Assembly (NCBI GenBank): GCA_007751475.1 | Contig: CP036434.1 | Coordinates: 62,001 to 126,000 of the forward strand | Reading direction: 5' to 3' | Source: Saltatorellus ferox | GTDB lineage: Bacteria > Planctomycetota > UBA1135 > GCA-002686595 | Length of the DNA stretch: 64,000 nt | Shown here: positions 7,506 through 16,353 of the stretch, piece by piece | Numbering within the stretch: the stretch's first letter is position 1 | Layout of the letters: the number at the start of each line of letters is the position of its first letter | Made by a program: the position numbers and the translations under genes | Notes under the pieces: model-generated | Seen by the model: only the letters and a program-made list of their open reading frames with translations | Told to the model about the DNA's origin: nothing | Database searches by the model: none

Positions 7506-8801
7506 ATGGTCGATCCCCTACCCAGCACTTCGAGCGTTCTCCGACCGAGTCGTCGAACCTTGCTTCGCGGGGGAGTGGCGCTCGTGGCCAGTCCTGGGCT
7601 TCTATCGGCCGGGCCAGCGATCCATGTGAATCGTCGCCCGAAGCTGCGCGTGCTCGGCACGCACGTGACGCTTCAGCCCGCCATCCGTGAGCGCGCCCAG
7701 AGGGTCCTGGATATCGACATCGAGTTTCTGCCAGGCGGAAGCGCCGAGGTTCTACAGAAGGCATCGACCTTTCCCGAGTCCTTCGATGTCTACGAGCAGT
7801 GGTCGAACAGCATCGAGATCCTGTGGGAGGCTGGCGCCATTCAGCCGATCCAGCATGAGCGGATCGCGCTCTGGAACGAGGTGAACGACCTTTGTAAGAC
7901 GGGTCGTTTGGAAGCTGGGGCGACCGTTGGCAAGGGCGCCGCGCCGCACCGGATGCTGTATGCCCAGGCCAACGGGACGCTCTCCGGAGCTCCGAGCCAG
8001 GAACTGAGCTTCCTTCCCTACGTCCACAACGTGGATTCGTTCGGCTACGACGCGGCCTCCGTTGAACGTGGTACTCCCTACGGATCGGAAAGCTGGGGGT
8101 GGCTGCTCGACCCCAGGTGGCGCGGACACGTCGGTATCGTCAACGAGCCGACGATCGGTTTGTTCGATCTGGCGCTCGCTGCCGAGGCCCGCGGTCTCGT
8201 GACCTTCGCTGACATTGGCCAGATGACGCGCAAGGAGATCGACATGCTCTTCGAGGTCTTGATCGACCACAAGCGCCGAGGCCAGTTCGGCGCTTTCTGG
8301 AACTCGGTCCCTCACTCGGTCGACCTGATGGCCAGCGGCCGCATCTGTGTCTCCAGCATGTTCAGTCCGGCGGTTTCTGCGCTCAACGGCCAGGGCCACG
8401 ACGTCGTTTATGCGGCACCGAGGGAGGGCTATCGCGCCTGGCACGGGGTGATGTGTCTTTCGTCACGGACAAGCGGTCACGCCATGGACGCGGCCTATCG
8501 CTACATGAACTGGTGGCTCTCGGGATGGCCCGGGGCGTTCGTCGCGCGCCAGGGCTACTACATTTCGAACCCGGAGAGGGCGCGCGCGTTCCTGAGCGAG
8601 GCGGAGTGGGCCTACTGGTACTCGGGGCTCGAAGCAACGAGCCCCCTGACCGGACCCGACGGCTCCGTTTCCGTTCGAGCGGGCGAAGTACGGCGAGGGG
8701 GCAGCTACCGCGAGCGCTTCGGTCACGTGTCCGTCTGGAACACCGTCATGCGCGAATACGAATACAGCATGCGCGGCTGGTACTCACTGCTGACAGCGTG
8801 A
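7506..8801 (+). CDS. Tat-exported extracellular solute-binding protein (polyamine/iron-type, family 1-like)
   Basis: The 431-residue protein begins with a twin-arginine-type signal, SRRTLLRGGVALVASPG at about 14-30, so it is probably exported folded. The mature part resembles ABC-type periplasmic binding proteins of the PotD/AfuA kind, with VLGTHVTLQPAI early and a WGWLLDPRWRGHVGIV segment before the hinge. No ABC permease or ATPase gene is adjacent. Instead its TGA overlaps the start of a sensor kinase. It may therefore present a ligand to the kinase rather than feed a transporter. The ligand is unknown. Confidence 0.75.
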   Translation: MVDPLPSTSSVLRPSRRTLLRGGVALVASPGLLSAGPAIHVNRRPKLRVLGTHVTLQPAIRERAQRVLDIDIEFLPGGSAEVLQKASTFPESFDVYEQWSNSIEILWEAGAIQPIQHERIALWNEVNDLCKTGRLEAGATVGKGAAPHRMLYAQANGTLSGAPSQELSFLPYVHNVDSFGYDAASVERGTPYGSESWGWLLDPRWRGHVGIVNEPTIGLFDLALAAEARGLVTFADIGQMTRKEIDMLFEVLIDHKRRGQFGAFWNSVPHSVDLMASGRICVSSMFSPAVSALNGQGHDVVYAAPREGYRAWHGVMCLSSRTSGHAMDAAYRYMNWWLSGWPGAFVARQGYYISNPERARAFLSEAEWAYWYSGLEATSPLTGPDGSVSVRAGEVRRGGSYRERFGHVSVWNTVMREYEYSMRGWYSLLTA

Positions 8802-10723
8802 CCGAAATGGCCCCACGATCAGAATGGCCTGCGCCTTCGAAGCGCGTACGGCCGAGGGGACTCAGGCGCCGAATCGGCGCCGGGTTCGCCCTCGTGCTCG
8901 TGCTTCACCTCTCGGTGGTGGCGATCAATCACCTCGTCCTGGCGAAGGCCGCCGAGTCCATCGATCGGTCGGCCGGACGCAACGCGCAGGTCGCGGCGCT
9001 GCTCGCCATGGACCGGGACATCGAGACCCTCCAGGGAACGGTGCTTTCGTTCATGTACACGGGTGATCAAGCGCTTGCCAGACGGGTCACCGAGGGCGTG
9101 GAGCATTTGAGTGAGGCCTTGACCGTCCACTCGGACGGTGCATTCGGCTCCTCACGCTCCGGGGACCTGGCGCCCATGATGGACGCACTGCGGTCCTATG
9201 AAGAGGGACTCGTCCAGGTCATTGCCCAGCGCGGGCACCAGAGTCGGGTTCTGATCGACTCCGTCCGGCCGTTCGCTGCCGAGACTCGAGCGACGCTTTC
9301 GAGGCTGCTGGCGGTCGCGGATGCCCAGGGAGCGAGCGAGGCCGTCGCGAAGGTGGGGGCCGCGATCCGGCGATTCGATCGCGCAGAAGAAGTCGTGCTG
9401 GCCTACCAGCTGGATCCGAGTGGCGCCCTGGTGCACCAGTTTCGTGAGGCCAGCGGAGAATTCGCGGTCGCCCTCGAGGATCTGGTCTCGGCGGATGTCG
9501 AGCCGATCCGGGCGGGGGTCGATGCCTGGAGACGATCGGTCTTTCACGTGTTCAGCTCCACGCGGAGTTACCTGCACCTGGTCAACGTGGTCCTCGCTGG
9601 CCAGGCGCTGGAGTTTCGAACGCTTTCCTCGCTGTGGATCGAGCGGGCCCTCGACGCGCAGGCGGTCGAGGAGATGGAGGCGCAGCTGGACGGCGAGAGG
9701 CTGCGCGAGCTCTCCGACTGGGCGGGAATTCTGACGGTGCTCGCCGGCCTCCTGGCGGGCTGGTGGATCAGCCGTTCCGTGTCGGCACCGATCACGGAGA
9801 TGTCCGACACGTTTACGGCGCTGGCCGCGGGACATCATGTGGAGATCGCGGGGACCGACCGACGGGATGAGCTGGGACAGCTCGCGAAGGCGGCCGAGGT
9901 CTTCGCCGAGCGGAACCGAGAAACCAGGGCGCTTCTGGTGCAGGCCGACCGGATGGCGCGCGAGCGGGAGACCACCAACGGGATCCTGGAGAAGCATGTC
10001 GCGGAGCTCAAACTCCGCAACGAGGACCTCGACAGTTTTTCTTACTCCGCGTCCCACGACCTCCGCGCTCCCCTGCGTTCGATCGCTCTCCTGGCCGAGT
10101 GGATTCAGGAGGATGCGGCGAGCTCTCTCCCGTCGGAGTCGGTGGAGCATCTTCAGCTGATGGTGGGCCGCGTCCAGCGGCTGGACAAGCTCCTGGATGG
10201 CCTCCTCGCCTATGCGCGTATCGGGAGAGCCGAAGACCTCAAGCAGCGCTTCTCGGTTCGTGGTGCGATCGACGACGCCGTCGAAGCGTGGGGCGGCCTA
10301 TCGGCCGTACGAGTCTCTGTGGTCGGCGAGGACGTCGAGCTAGAGGCGCCGCGCGTCGCCTTCCACAAGGTCGTGCAGAACCTCGTCAGCAACGCCGTTG
10401 CTCATCACGACAGGGAAGTCGCGCACGTCACGATCGAGATCCAGGTCGACGACGATCATCTGGAGCTTCGAGTGGGGGACGACGGCCCAGGAATCCCGGC
10501 TCTCTTGCACGAGCGCGTCTTCCAGATCTTCCAGACAGGCAAGCCGCGGGACGTCCAGGAAGGGAGTGGGATCGGGCTCGCCATCGTCCAGAAGATGGTC
10601 TATCAGGCGGGTGGTTCGATCGAGCTGGACCCGGCGCCCGGCCGTGGGGCCCTCTTCCTCGTCCGCTGGCCGCTGCTCGCGCGCTCCGAGTCCCGCCTGC
10701 CGGTGGCCTCGGAGCCCGTCTGA
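8798..10723 (+). CDS. Transmembrane sensor histidine kinase partnered with a solute-binding protein
   Basis: About 641 residues. TM1 is at about 27-49, then a helical periplasmic region to about 305, TM2 at about 308-325, a HAMP linker to about 378 and a coiled coil. The HisKA box is SYSASHDLRAPLRS with H420, of the phytochrome-like kinase type. The ATPase domain has NLVSNAVAHH, GDDGPGIP and GSGIGLAIVQKM. The GTG at 8798 overlaps the binding-protein stop as GTGA; an ATG at 8807 is an alternative. A frame running back to 8453 is only a shadow of the upstream gene. There is no receiver domain or response regulator nearby, so its partner is elsewhere. Confidence 0.88.
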   Translation: MTEMAPRSEWPAPSKRVRPRGLRRRIGAGFALVLVLHLSVVAINHLVLAKAAESIDRSAGRNAQVAALLAMDRDIETLQGTVLSFMYTGDQALARRVTEGVEHLSEALTVHSDGAFGSSRSGDLAPMMDALRSYEEGLVQVIAQRGHQSRVLIDSVRPFAAETRATLSRLLAVADAQGASEAVAKVGAAIRRFDRAEEVVLAYQLDPSGALVHQFREASGEFAVALEDLVSADVEPIRAGVDAWRRSVFHVFSSTRSYLHLVNVVLAGQALEFRTLSSLWIERALDAQAVEEMEAQLDGERLRELSDWAGILTVLAGLLAGWWISRSVSAPITEMSDTFTALAAGHHVEIAGTDRRDELGQLAKAAEVFAERNRETRALLVQADRMARERETTNGILEKHVAELKLRNEDLDSFSYSASHDLRAPLRSIALLAEWIQEDAASSLPSESVEHLQLMVGRVQRLDKLLDGLLAYARIGRAEDLKQRFSVRGAIDDAVEAWGGLSAVRVSVVGEDVELEAPRVAFHKVVQNLVSNAVAHHDREVAHVTIEIQVDDDHLELRVGDDGPGIPALLHERVFQIFQTGKPRDVQEGSGIGLAIVQKMVYQAGGSIELDPAPGRGALFLVRWPLLARSESRLPVASEPV

Positions 10724-10763
10724 CCTTCTGCCTGGCCTCGACTCCACGCTCGAAGGCCGGACC

Positions 10764-10808
10764 GGTCCGATTGGTCCGATTGGTCCGATTGGTCAGCTTG
10801 GTCCGATT
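10764..10808. repeat. Five tandem 9-bp units between convergent genes
   Basis: The unit GGTCCGATT occurs at 10764, 10773 and 10782, in a variant form GGTCAGCTT at 10791, and again at 10800. It lies between the kinase stop and the convergent phosphatase-superfamily gene. A 9-bp unit would be in frame if translated, but no gene covers it. It looks like a slippage tract. Confidence 0.9.
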
Positions 10809-10850
10809 GGGATGCGGCCGGAAGCGGTAGGTATCGAGCGCCGTGGCCTG

Positions 10851-12281
10851 CTACTTGCCTGGGTCTTCCCCTCCGTAGCCCAGCGCTCGCAGGTCCTCGC
10901 GGACGGCGTCGCTCGTCGTCTGGGTCCTGACGGCTCGGCGCTGGCGCGCGAGTAGCTCGAGGAGTTCCGCCTCCAGGCGATCGGTGACGGTCGTCTCCAT
11001 CGCTGATACGTCCGTGACCTCGTCCGGGTCGCTGCGGAGATCGAAGAGCTGGCGCCGGCCATCCGGGGCCAGATGGAGTCGCCAGTGGGCGGCTTGCAGG
11101 GTGTAGTGGATGCCGCCGTCGACCGATTGGAGCGGAGAGCTTTGACCGAGCAGGCGCGCGTCTCCGTGGTGAATCGTCGGGTCGAGCCGATCGACGCCTG
11201 ACATCTGCTCGAGGAACGCGGCTTCGTTCGGCAGCTCGACGAGATGGAGCAGGGTCGGCGCGAAGTCGACGAGAGAGACAGGATCGGTCATCCGGCGCGG
11301 CTCATGGCCGGGCGCACGGAACCACATGGGCACCTGAAGCTGCTCGGCCCACACGAAGCCGTGCCCGGGCATGCCGTGCTGGTTGAGGCCCTCACCATGG
11401 TCGGCCATCACGACGATGATGGCGTCCTTCAGCCAGCCGAGTTCTTCGCCGTGCGCGAGCAGCCGCTCGATCTGATCGTCGACGAACGCGATCTCCTCGT
11501 CGTACAGATCGATGCTCTCCGCGAGGTCGCTCCATTCGCCGGTTCGGCGCTGAGCGCTTTCGACGAAACCGCGGGCGAGGAGAGCGTCATGCTCGCTCGT
11601 CGTGAGCTGGAACCGATCTCGGTAGGCCTCCGGAGGGTGATACGGAACGTGCGGGTCGAAGTAGTGCACCCAGAGAAGACCCGGCTGGTTGCCGGCGCTG
11701 AGTTCGTCCAGTGCCTCGATGGCGGCGTTGGTCGCAGCCTTGGCCCCGCGCTGCTTGCGCTGCGGCTGGGAGTAGCTCTGGAAGCCGGTCGCGAGACCGA
11801 AGCTGTCGATGAGGGGAAAGGCGCTGACGACGGCGCGCGCGTCGTAGCCTGCCCTGGAGAAAAACTCGGCGAGCGTCTCGAGTTCGGGATCGCGCTGGTA
11901 GGTCATCCCGTCAGCGATGTTGGCCAGCACGCCGTGCTCGTGGGGGGCGACGCCCGTGAACATGGAGGTGTGGCTCGGAAGGGTCGTCGCGATGGGCGCG
12001 TACGCGCGCTCGAAGACGATGGACTCTTCCGCCAGCCGGTCGAGCCGTGGGCTCGTCTCTCGGACGTAGCCGTGGGCGCCGAGGTGGTCCGCACGGAGCG
12101 TGTCGATCGTCAGGATGAGAACGTTCGGTGTGTGGAGGGGCTCATCGGCGCTTGGCCGTTCCCCCGAGCTCGTGAGGAATGGGCGCGTGGAAGCGTTTTC
12201 TGGATCGTCGCCGCAGCCCGAGAGGCCCGCACCAGCGGCCAGCAAAGCGGCGATCCAGCAACATGCAAGCCTCGATCTCAT
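10851..12281 (-). CDS. Sulfatase-like alkaline-phosphatase-superfamily lipoprotein with Thr at the nucleophile position
   Basis: This 476-residue protein starts with a lipoprotein signal (AGLSGC, C23). The fold is that of sulfatases: N-terminal metal site ILTIDTLRADHLGAHGY, PMWFRAPG, and IVVMADHGEGLNQHG for the second part of the metal site. The nucleophile motif reads T100-L-P-S-H rather than C/S-x-P-x-R. It therefore has no cysteine or serine to convert to formylglycine. By analogy with other superfamily members, T100 may act directly, so a phosphodiester, phosphonate or phosphoglycerol hydrolase fits as well as a sulfatase. It is divergent from the DinB-like gene with a gap of only 33 bases. 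Confidence 0.82.
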   Translation of the reverse strand: MRSRLACCWIAALLAAGAGLSGCGDDPENASTRPFLTSSGERPSADEPLHTPNVLILTIDTLRADHLGAHGYVRETSPRLDRLAEESIVFERAYAPIATTLPSHTSMFTGVAPHEHGVLANIADGMTYQRDPELETLAEFFSRAGYDARAVVSAFPLIDSFGLATGFQSYSQPQRKQRGAKAATNAAIEALDELSAGNQPGLLWVHYFDPHVPYHPPEAYRDRFQLTTSEHDALLARGFVESAQRRTGEWSDLAESIDLYDEEIAFVDDQIERLLAHGEELGWLKDAIIVVMADHGEGLNQHGMPGHGFVWAEQLQVPMWFRAPGHEPRRMTDPVSLVDFAPTLLHLVELPNEAAFLEQMSGVDRLDPTIHHGDARLLGQSSPLQSVDGGIHYTLQAAHWRLHLAPDGRRQLFDLRSDPDEVTDVSAMETTVTDRLEAELLELLARQRRAVRTQTTSDAVREDLRALGYGGEDPGK

Positions 12282-12314
12282 GCGCCGAGCTTAGCAGGCT
12301 GGTAGCTTGTCGGG

Positions 12315-12842
12315 ATGTCCACCAGCGCCTATCCCCGGCCCTCGAGCCAGGAATACCATCCGTACTACCGAGGCTACGTCGAACTGGCTCCGGACGGCGA
12401 TATCGTCGCCTCGCTGGAGGAACAGGGGCAACGCCTCGTCGCACGCTGGCGCGCTCTGCCCCCGGAGATGCACGGCTATCGCTACGAAAAGGACAAGTGG
12501 AGCGCCGCGGAAGTCCTCGGCCATATCGCCGACACCGAGCGTCTGTTCAGCTACCGCGCCATGTGCTTCCTGCGCGGCGTCACGGAGGCGCAGCCGGGCG
12601 TCGACCAGGACGTGATGGTGCCCAACTCCGGCGCGGATCAGCGCGGCATCCCTTCGCTCGTGAGCGAGTTCGAGTGGCAGCGCCGAGCCAACGTCGAGCT
12701 GTTCCGGGGCCTCTCCCAGGCCCAGGGCGACCGGCGCGGCATCGCGTCAGACGCGGAGATCACGGTGCGTGCGCTCCTGTTCATTCTCTACGGCCACGCC
12801 GAGCATCACGCCGCGGTCCTCCGCGAACGTTACGTTCCGTGA
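12315..12842 (+). CDS. DinB-superfamily protein
   Basis: This 175-residue protein is a four-helix DinB/YfiT-like domain. KDKWSAAEVLGHIADTERLF is the characteristic first metal-binding segment, and YGHAEHHAAVLRERY near the C-terminus supplies the remaining histidines. Members are metal-dependent thiol transferases or related hydrolases; the activity of this one is not known. ATG 12315 follows the divergent lipoprotein gene by 33 bases, so the promoters must overlap that gene's leader. The stop lies 16 bases from the end of convergent dbpA. Confidence 0.82.
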   Translation: MSTSAYPRPSSQEYHPYYRGYVELAPDGDIVASLEEQGQRLVARWRALPPEMHGYRYEKDKWSAAEVLGHIADTERLFSYRAMCFLRGVTEAQPGVDQDVMVPNSGADQRGIPSLVSEFEWQRRANVELFRGLSQAQGDRRGIASDAEITVRALLFILYGHAEHHAAVLRERYVP

Positions 12843-12858
12843 TCGCGCTCCGACGGCG

Positions 12859-14289
12859 CTACAGAATGAGCGTCGCGCGATAGCGCTTGCCCTTGATCTT
12901 GCCCTTGTTCATGCGCGCGGTCGCCGCGCGCGCCAGGTGCTCGGTGACCGCCACGTAGGAGAGGCGATCCTGGACCTCGATCTTGCCGACGTCGCTCCCT
13001 TTCAGTGCGCCTTCTTCACCGGTGAGCGCGCCGAGGATGTCGCCGCGCCGCACCTTGTCCTTGCGGCCACCCGAGATCAGGATCGTCGCCATCGGCGGCG
13101 GTCCCGCGAGCGTGGCCAGCATCGCCGGCACGTTGGAAAGCGTCTTGGGGTCGAGCGCGATGGGCTCCACCGTCAGGCCCGTGAGTTCCTCGATGGCGTC
13201 GATCCGCGGGTCGCTGGTGCCCTTCACCAGGGAGATGGCCGTCCCCGTCTTGCCGGCGCGGCCCGTGCGACCGATGCGGTGAACGTAGATCTCGGGCTGG
13301 CTCGGAAGTTCGTAGTTGATCACGAGGTCGAGCCCATCGATGTCGATGCCGCGGCCGGCGACGTCCGTGGCGACGAGCGTGCGAATGCTGCCGTTGCGAA
13401 AGCGCGCGAGGACCTGATCACGGTGGAACTGATCGAGGTCACCGTCGAGGCGATCCGCGCTGACGCCGTGGCGGCGGAGCGCTTCGGTCAGCTCGGCGAC
13501 GGACGCCTTGAAGTTACAGAACACGATCACCGATTCGTGAGGGTGGTCGACCAGGAGCCTGCAGAGCGAGGCGAAGCGCAGGTCCGGGGTGGAGGCGCAG
13601 CGGAGCTGCCGGACGCCCCGGAGTTCTGCCGGGCTCTCGGCGGTCTCGGCTTCGATCTCGACCCGCAGGGCGTCCGGCTTCTGGAGCGAGCGGCTCATCT
13701 CCTCGATCGAGGTCGGGAACGTGGCCGAGAAGAGAGCCGTCCGGCGCTCGGTCGGGAGCGCCTTCACGATGCGGCGCACGTCCGGGCCGAAGCCCATGTC
13801 GAGCATCCGGTCCGCCTCGTCGAGCACCAGGTGCCGGAGGCTCCTCGGGTGAAGCGATCCATTCTGGAGATGGTCCTGCACGCGGCCCGGAGTTCCCACG
13901 GCCAGGTGGACCCCGCGCTCGAGGGCCTCGCGCTGGGGGCGCGCAGGCTGCCCGCCGGTCAGCTCCAGCACCGTGAGTCCTCCGAGGCCGGCGCCGAAGC
14001 CGCGCAGCTCGCGGGCCACCTGGCTGGCGAGCTCCCGCGTGGGGCAGAGCACCAGCGCCTGCACTTCTCTCCGCTCGAGGTCGATGGCCTGGAGCAGCGG
14101 TAGGCCGAAGGCCGCCGTCTTGCCGCTGCCGGTGCGCGACTGCCCGACGACGTCGCGGCCCGCGAGAAGCGCGGGGATGCAAGCCGCCTGGACGGGGGTA
14201 GGGGACGCGAAGCCCGCGGCGCGCACGGCCTCGAGGAGCTCGGAGGAGAGCCCGAGGGACTCGAAGGTGGGCGTGGAAGGGGGATTCAC
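12859..14289 (-). CDS. dbpA: ATP-dependent RNA helicase DbpA
   Basis: The protein has all DEAD-box motifs: Walker A SRTGSGKTAA, PTRELA, TPGR, a DEAD box written VLDEADRML, SAT and HRIGRTGRAG. The C-terminal 75 residues match the DbpA RNA-binding domain (ILISGGRKDKVRRGDILGAL), which targets hairpin 92 of 23S rRNA during large-subunit assembly. With the GTG start at 14289 it is 476 residues, near the family length. The same frame runs to an ATG at 14436, but the added 49 residues do not look like DbpA and would enter the phoB promoter region. Neither start has a clear ribosome site. Confidence 0.9.
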   Translation of the reverse strand: MNPPSTPTFESLGLSSELLEAVRAAGFASPTPVQAACIPALLAGRDVVGQSRTGSGKTAAFGLPLLQAIDLERREVQALVLCPTRELASQVARELRGFGAGLGGLTVLELTGGQPARPQREALERGVHLAVGTPGRVQDHLQNGSLHPRSLRHLVLDEADRMLDMGFGPDVRRIVKALPTERRTALFSATFPTSIEEMSRSLQKPDALRVEIEAETAESPAELRGVRQLRCASTPDLRFASLCRLLVDHPHESVIVFCNFKASVAELTEALRRHGVSADRLDGDLDQFHRDQVLARFRNGSIRTLVATDVAGRGIDIDGLDLVINYELPSQPEIYVHRIGRTGRAGKTGTAISLVKGTSDPRIDAIEELTGLTVEPIALDPKTLSNVPAMLATLAGPPPMATILISGGRKDKVRRGDILGALTGEEGALKGSDVGKIEVQDRLSYVAVTEHLARAATARMNKGKIKGKRYRATLIL

Positions 14290-14489
14290 GGGCGGGAGGA
14301 TAGCAGGCCGCTTCCCCGCGCCGACGGCTCCCGCTGCACGAGCCTCTGCAATGTGCGCCGAATCCTGAAAAGGGGCCCCCGGACCCCGCCCGGCTGAATC
14401 CTGCGTGTACGTTGACTCAATCTTTAAAATCGGCACCTAGTGTACTCGCCTCGTAAGCCCGGAAATCGATCGGGCTGGCGCCCTCCTCC

Positions 14490-15185
14490 ATGTCCAAGCC
14501 ATCCGTTCTCATCGTCGAAGACGATCCCGACATCGTCGAGCTGCTCCAGTACACCCTGGAGCGCGAAGGCTACCCCGTCCTCGTCGCGACCAACGGCGAC
14601 AAGGGCCTCTCGGAGGCGCGCCGGCGCCAGCCTGGCCTGGTGCTGCTCGATCTGATGATGCCCGGCCTCAGTGGGCTCGAGGTCTGCCGTGCCCTGAAGT
14701 CGGATCCGGGTACCCGGGACATCCCGGTCGTGATGATCACGGCGAAGAGCGAAGAGAGCGACGTCGTCCTCGGCCTCGAGTGCGGCGCCGACGACTACGT
14801 GCCCAAGCCCTTCGGCCCCAGGGAACTCGTGGCGCGGATTCGTGCGGTCCTGCGCCGAGGGGAAATCGCCCGACCGACCCAGACCCGCATCGAAACCGAC
14901 GGGGTGGTTCTCGACCGAGAGAGGTACGAGGTGGAGGCCGGCGGGACCCTGCTGGAGCTCACCCGGTCCGAGTTCCGCCTGATGTGGACCCTCGCCAGGC
15001 ATCCCGGGCGAGTCTACGCCCGCGAGGAGCTGGTCGAGCGCCTCACGGATGGTGAGGTCGTCATTCTCGACAGGAACATCGACGTCCACGTGAGTTCGAT
15101 CCGCCGGAAGCTCGGCGATCTCGGGGACCTCATCGGGACGGTCCGAGGTGTCGGCTACAAGTGGAACCAAAGGGCCTCCGCCTGA
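14490..15185 (+). CDS. phoB: Phosphate regulon response regulator PhoB
   Basis: This 231-residue OmpR/PhoB-family regulator has a receiver domain with the acidic pocket E10-D11-D12, phospho-acceptor D54 in LVLLDLMMPG and K106. The winged-helix DNA-binding domain includes LTRSEFRLMWTLARHPGRVY and ends GTVRGVGYKWN. The gene lies directly before pstS, the PhoU fusion and the pst transporter genes, which supports PhoB rather than a generic OmpR relative. No phoR kinase gene is present in this window. A TTGACT hexamer at 14412-14417 might be part of its promoter, but no properly spaced -10 was found. Confidence 0.9.
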   Translation: MSKPSVLIVEDDPDIVELLQYTLEREGYPVLVATNGDKGLSEARRRQPGLVLLDLMMPGLSGLEVCRALKSDPGTRDIPVVMITAKSEESDVVLGLECGADDYVPKPFGPRELVARIRAVLRRGEIARPTQTRIETDGVVLDRERYEVEAGGTLLELTRSEFRLMWTLARHPGRVYAREELVERLTDGEVVILDRNIDVHVSSIRRKLGDLGDLIGTVRGVGYKWNQRASA

Positions 15186-15221
15186 CCCGGCTCTCTTCGG
15201 CGCGCCGGCGTCTCTTTACGA

Positions 15222-15250
15222 TTCCTTGATCTTTCCCTGATCGTTCCTTG
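15222..15250 (+). promoter_or_regulatory. Pho-box-like direct repeats upstream of pstS
   Basis: Three 7-bp boxes, TTCCTTG (15222), TTCCCTG (15233) and TTCCTTG (15244), are separated by 4-bp spacers ATCT and ATCG. The 11-bp period is the architecture of PhoB/PhoP operators. A weaker fourth element, TCTCTTT, lies one period upstream at 15211. The last box ends 62 bases before the pstS ATG, suitable for a site replacing the -35 region. Confidence 0.78.
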
Positions 15251-15312
15251 CCGGTCCGCGGGTCTCATCTTCGCCCCCAACTCTCATCCCCTCCGCCACT
15301 CGATCCTCTCCC

Positions 15313-16209
15313 ATGAAGCGCACCCTCGTTCTGACGGCCCTTGCCTCCCTCTCCACCCTCGGCCTCAGCGCTTGCGGCGGCTCCGCCCACGGCGGCAACC
15401 ACATCCAGAACAAGGGCTCTGACACCCTCGTCAACGTGGCCCAGGCATGGGCCGAGGAGTACAGCAAGGTGCAGCCGGACGTCTCGGTCGCCGTCTCGGG
15501 TGGCGGCTCGGGCGTCGGCATCTCGGCGATGATCAACGGCACGGTCGACATCGCCAACGCGAGCCGCGCCATGAAGCAGAAGGAGATCGACCAAGCGAAG
15601 GGCAACGGCATCGATCCCGTGGAGCACATCGTCGGCTTCGACGCCCTCGCCGTGTACGTCCACAAGGACAACCCGATCGAGTCGATCACGCTGGAGCAGC
15701 TCGCGGACATCTACGGCGAGAACGGCACCGTCACCAGGTGGAGCCAGCTCGGCGTCACCATGCCGTCGAATACCGCCGACGAGATCGTTCGTATCAGCCG
15801 CCAGAACAACTCCGGCACCTACTCCTATTTCCGCGATACGGTCCTCGGCACCGACGGCAGCTACAAGCTCGGATCCAACGACCTGCACGGCTCCAAGGAC
15901 GTCGTCGACACCGTGGAGAAGACTCCGGGCGCCATCGGCTACTCCGGGCTTGCCTATGCCAACGAGCATGTCAAGCTCGTTCCAGTTTCTACCAACGGCG
16001 GCGCTCCTGTGTCCCCGACGACGCAGACGGCTGTCGACGGATCCTATCCGATCGCGCGCCCGCTCTTCATGTACACTGCGGGCGAGCCCACGGGTAAGGT
16101 GAAGGCGTATCTGGACTGGATCCTGTCGCCCACGGGTCAGAAAATCATCGAGGCCAAAGGCTACGCGCCGGTCGGGCTCGATACCGCAGCCGGCGCCGCC
16201 GGGAACTGA
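15313..16209 (+). CDS. pstS: Phosphate ABC transporter substrate-binding lipoprotein PstS
   Basis: This 298-residue protein has a lipoprotein signal ending LGLSACGG (Cys21). The mature protein shows PstS phosphate-binding segments: KGSDTLVNVAQAWAEEY, the glycine-rich SGGGSGVGISAMINGTVDIANASR, and the SRQNNSGTYSYF motif that contacts phosphate. It delivers phosphate to the PstCA channel encoded downstream. It sits 127 bases after phoB and behind three Pho-box-like repeats, so strong induction under phosphate limitation is expected. Confidence 0.93.
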   Translation: MKRTLVLTALASLSTLGLSACGGSAHGGNHIQNKGSDTLVNVAQAWAEEYSKVQPDVSVAVSGGGSGVGISAMINGTVDIANASRAMKQKEIDQAKGNGIDPVEHIVGFDALAVYVHKDNPIESITLEQLADIYGENGTVTRWSQLGVTMPSNTADEIVRISRQNNSGTYSYFRDTVLGTDGSYKLGSNDLHGSKDVVDTVEKTPGAIGYSGLAYANEHVKLVPVSTNGGAPVSPTTQTAVDGSYPIARPLFMYTAGEPTGKVKAYLDWILSPTGQKIIEAKGYAPVGLDTAAGAAGN

Positions 16210-16287
16210 CCTCCCCCCCCAGCCCCCCCACACAACACGACGCTCGCCTCATGGGCTTCCCCTGAGGGCCGCACGCCTCCTCGAGTT

Positions 16288-16306
16288 CTCCCGTGAATCG
16301 CGGAGA
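16288..16306. other. Small inverted repeat between pstS and the PhoU-fusion gene
   Basis: TCTCC at 16288-16292 pairs with GGAGA at 16302-16306 around a short imperfect inner stem. It lies in the 144-base gap after pstS, beyond a C-rich stretch. A structure here could reduce read-through so that pstS mRNA exceeds that of the transporter genes, as in other bacteria. The stem is short and has no T-run. Confidence 0.25.
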
Positions 16307-16353
16307 GGGGGGCTGCGGTCCGGACGGGGAAGAAGCGTCTTCAGGAAGCCTGA

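Noticed and set aside
8453..8797. A longer N-terminus for the sensor kinase at 8798-10723
   Set aside because: It lies over the solute-binding protein gene in another frame, and the predicted sequence is Arg-rich without a membrane segment. GTG 8798 overlapping the upstream stop is more natural.
10851..12281. A classical formylglycine sulfatase modified by an FGE encoded in the same window
   Set aside because: The sulfatase-like protein has Thr at the nucleophile position, and the FGE-like domain in the kinase at 37369-42498 lacks the catalytic cysteine pair.
14290..14436. 49-residue N-terminal extension of DbpA
   Set aside because: The added residues do not match DbpA, and the extension enters the divergent phoB upstream region. 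A GTG start at 14289 gives a normal family length.
14412..14446. A sigma-70 promoter for phoB (TTGACT with TGTACT)
   Set aside because: The spacer would be about 23 bases, well outside the usual 16-18, so this is not claimed as a promoter.
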